NCBI GenBank assembly: GCA_964583765.1
Contig: CAZOWW010000068.1
Location: forward strand, 1 to 30,977
Reading direction: 5' to 3'
Source: CAZOWW01 sp964583765
Lineage (GTDB): Bacteria; Actinomycetota; Actinomycetes; Actinomycetales; Kineosporiaceae
Length of the DNA stretch: 30,977 bases
In this document: positions 29,225 through 30,977 of the stretch, piece after piece
Numbering within the stretch: the first letter of the stretch is position 1
Layout of the letters: each line of letters opens with the position of its first letter
Notes under the pieces: model-generated
Seen by the model: only the letters and a program-made list of their open reading frames with translations
Databases searched by the model: none
What the model was told of the DNA's origin: nothing
Program-made: the position numbers and the translations under genes

Positions 29225-29296
29225 CGCCCCCGGCAGGATTCGAACCTGCGCTCCCGCCTCCGGAGGGCGGTGCTCTATCCCCTGAGCTACGGGGGC
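29225..29296 (-). tRNA. tRNA-Arg (anticodon CCG)
   Basis: The minus strand folds as a complete tRNA. Acceptor GCCCCCG pairs with CGGGGGC. The D-arm GCTC...GAGC has AGGGGATA between the arms. The anticodon stem CCGCC/GGCGG carries loop CTCCGGA, giving anticodon CCG (CGG codon). The T-arm has GGTTCGAATCC. CCA is not encoded. The integrase gene starts 92 bases beyond its 3' end, so it is the probable integration target. Confidence 0.93.
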
Positions 29297-29495
29297 TCAG
29301 TGACTCCGACTTTACCAGCAGGCGCCGGTTGGTCCGTAACGGGTTCCGGCGGCGTGCCTGGAGCCCTGCACGGACCGGCCTGTCTCTCGTCGGCGTTCCA
29401 CACGGCACCTGCGACCCGAATCGGGGGCAACCGGACTCCCACGGCCCCGTTCGCCTGGCAGTCGGGCGGCCCCCGGTCCGGCCGAGGGGCGTCGG

Positions 29496-30977
29496 TCAGC
29501 GGTAGCTGCCGTCCAGCAGACCGTTGAGGTACTTCTCGATGTTGAGGTAGCCGGTGTGGTCGAAGTCCCCGTTGGCGTCGGCCGCGCTGGCGGGGTTGAG
29601 GCCGTGGGCGGTCTCCCAGGCGTCCGGGATCCCGTCGCGGTCGCCGTCCACGGGGGCGGTCCCCCCGGAAAGGGTCCCGTACCCGCTGTTGCCCAGACCC
29701 GTACTCGACTGGCTGGTCCACAGGTCGCCCTTGGCCCCCAACGAGGTCAGGTCACCGACCACCAGCGTGTCGACCTGGTCTCGCGGCAGGGCACCGGCGT
29801 GAGCGACCACCTCCGCGTAGGCGCCGGCGGCCGAGGCTGTCGGAATTCCCGCGGTGGCCGACGACCACGGCACGCTCAATGCGGTGGCCCCACCGCCCAG
29901 GGCGAGGCTGGACCCGTTCAAGGCCCCGTCCCGGTTGGAGTCCAGGTAGTTGCCCACGTTGTAGACCGACTGATTACCCAGCTGGTAGTAGGCGTTGGAC
30001 GCATTCGTGGTTCGCGGTCCGGTGATGAAGTAGTTGTCCACCACGTCATGGGTGAAATGGCCACTGGAGTTACCTGCCGTGTATCCCGCCTGGTAGTCGT
30101 AGACCACGTTGTTCACGTACTGGGTGTTCGCCTTCGCCAGTGGACACCGGTTGTGCGCGTTGGCGAACAGGTTCCGGTACCACGTGTACGGGCCGGTCTC
30201 GGTGTGCGCGGCGAACTGCTGACCGATCGGGTCCGCGTCGATCGAGTACTGCACGGTGATGTTCGAGGCTCCGACGCTGTCGATGTTGTTCCACTGGGCG
30301 AACTCGATCGACACATGATCGAAGATCAGGTTGCTGGCATCGACGAAGTTGACCCCGCTCTTCTTGGAGTCCGGGTCCAGATCGCCCTGCCGGAACCGGA
30401 CATCCCGCACGATCACGTTCGCGGAGTTCGCGAAGGACACCTCCCGACCCATGAACCCGATCCCACCTCCGGGTGCGGTCTGTCCGGCGATCGTCAGGTT
30501 CGACTTCACCGACACCGCTGACGACAGCGAGATGTATCCGCCGACGTCGAAGACCACGATCCGGTTGCCCGCACTGACCGCATCCCGGAACGAGCCCGAA
30601 CCGGAATCGTTCAGGTTCGTCACGTGGTACACCGCCCCACCACGACCACCGGTCACGCCCGCACCGAAACCCACCGCACCGGGGAACGCCAGCACCGGCC
30701 CGGACGGCGTCGAAGGCGTGCTCGTCGTTCGCGTGGTCGTGACGGTCGCCGTGGCGATCGTCCTCGTGGTCGCAGCGCTGGAGAAAGTCGTGGTGGTGGG
30801 CGGCGCCGTGCTCGTGGTGCTCGTCGACGGGGCGGTCGTGGTCGTGGTGCTCGCGGACGTGGTGGTGCTCGTGATGCCGCCGCAGGTGACCCCGTTGAGC
30901 GTGAAACTCCCCGGGACGGGGTTAGGGCCTGTTTCGGAACTGGAATTTGGGCGGGTGAAGTCCGGTTCGTCCCGACA
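29496..30977 (-). CDS. Secreted pectate-lyase-like beta-helix enzyme with Thr/Ser linker, 5' end beyond the window
   Basis: The frame stays open to the right edge, so the N-terminus is missing. In order: a CBM2-like ending (PNPVPGSFTLNGVTCGG), a linker of about 60 residues almost entirely Thr/Ser/Ala/Pro, then a catalytic region of about 300 residues. That region reads FPGAVGFGAGVTGGRGGAVY, LNDSGSGSFRDAV, then ladder-like turns (NLTIAGQTAPGGGIG, NVIVRDVRFRQGD, NLIFDHVSIEFAQWN, NITVQYSI), as in right-handed beta-helix pectate lyases (PL1 type). The C-terminus DGDRDGIPDAWETAHGLNP and YLNIEKYLNGL is a calcium-binding-like tail frequent in such lyases. It likely cleaves pectic polymers outside the cell. 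It lies on the chromosome side of the tRNA, so is not part of the element. Confidence 0.8.
   Translation of the reverse strand, partial: CRDEPDFTRPNSSSETGPNPVPGSFTLNGVTCGGITSTTTSASTTTTTAPSTSTTSTAPPTTTTFSSAATTRTIATATVTTTRTTSTPSTPSGPVLAFPGAVGFGAGVTGGRGGAVYHVTNLNDSGSGSFRDAVSAGNRIVVFDVGGYISLSSAVSVKSNLTIAGQTAPGGGIGFMGREVSFANSANVIVRDVRFRQGDLDPDSKKSGVNFVDASNLIFDHVSIEFAQWNNIDSVGASNITVQYSIDADPIGQQFAAHTETGPYTWYRNLFANAHNRCPLAKANTQYVNNVVYDYQAGYTAGNSSGHFTHDVVDNYFITGPRTTNASNAYYQLGNQSVYNVGNYLDSNRDGALNGSSLALGGGATALSVPWSSATAGIPTASAAGAYAEVVAHAGALPRDQVDTLVVGDLTSLGAKGDLWTSQSSTGLGNSGYGTLSGGTAPVDGDRDGIPDAWETAHGLNPASAADANGDFDHTGYLNIEKYLNGLLDGSYR

Overview
The sequence is uniformly GC-rich, uses many GTG starts and has strong GGAGG-type ribosome binding sites. 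Its gene families (DUF2637, DUF4913, DUF5710-HNH, the 'PSRAQLHRW' regulator type) are typical of actinobacteria. The right edge carries a secreted pectate-lyase-like enzyme with a Thr/Ser linker and what looks like the end of a CBM2 module, which suggests a plant-polymer-degrading actinomycete such as a Cellulomonas or Promicromonospora relative (inference).

Positions 1 to about 29,224 look like most of an integrative element inserted at the 3' end of a tRNA-Arg(CCG) gene (29225-29296, minus strand). The tyrosine integrase (27675-29132) lies directly beside the tRNA 3' end. The tRNA-derived repeat that should mark the far end was not found, so that end is probably left of the window. Chromosome resumes right of the tRNA with the lyase gene.

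Layout, left to right: (1) 1-6.7 kb, cargo: a translationally coupled SIR2-like/Nudix pair on the minus strand, then plus-strand DUF5710-HNH, HEAT-like, DUF6000, four-TM and DUF805 genes. (2) 6.8-21.2 kb, a minus-strand transfer and replication block. In transcription order it reads: excisionase-like HTH, HTH protein, small unknown, VirD4/TraG-type coupling protein (with an apparent frameshift), DUF4913, DUF2637, MobF relaxase-helicase, Prim-Pol, C5 DNA methyltransferase. No VirB4-like or other T4SS channel gene is visible. (3) 21.2-24.5 kb, control region: a three-half-site operator-like element before the excisionase gene, a divergent regulator overlapping an HExxGH metallopeptidase gene, and a convergent protein made of three GntR winged helices. 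(4) 24.5-27.6 kb, a low-density region with a pilin-like gene, the 3' remnant of a second pilin gene, a 59-bp exact direct repeat around them, and small membrane proteins. (5) the integrase, which carries its own C-terminal GntR winged helix.

The likely plan is this. The regulator, peptidase and GntR genes control excisionase and integrase. MobF relaxase and coupling protein process and dock the DNA. Prim-Pol and the methyltransferase maintain or protect the element. The left genes are passengers. Most worth following up are the control module (regulator plus gluzincin peptidase, triple-GntR protein, GntR-tailed integrase), the SIR2-like/Nudix pair, the frameshifted coupling protein, and the 59-bp repeats around the pilin gene.
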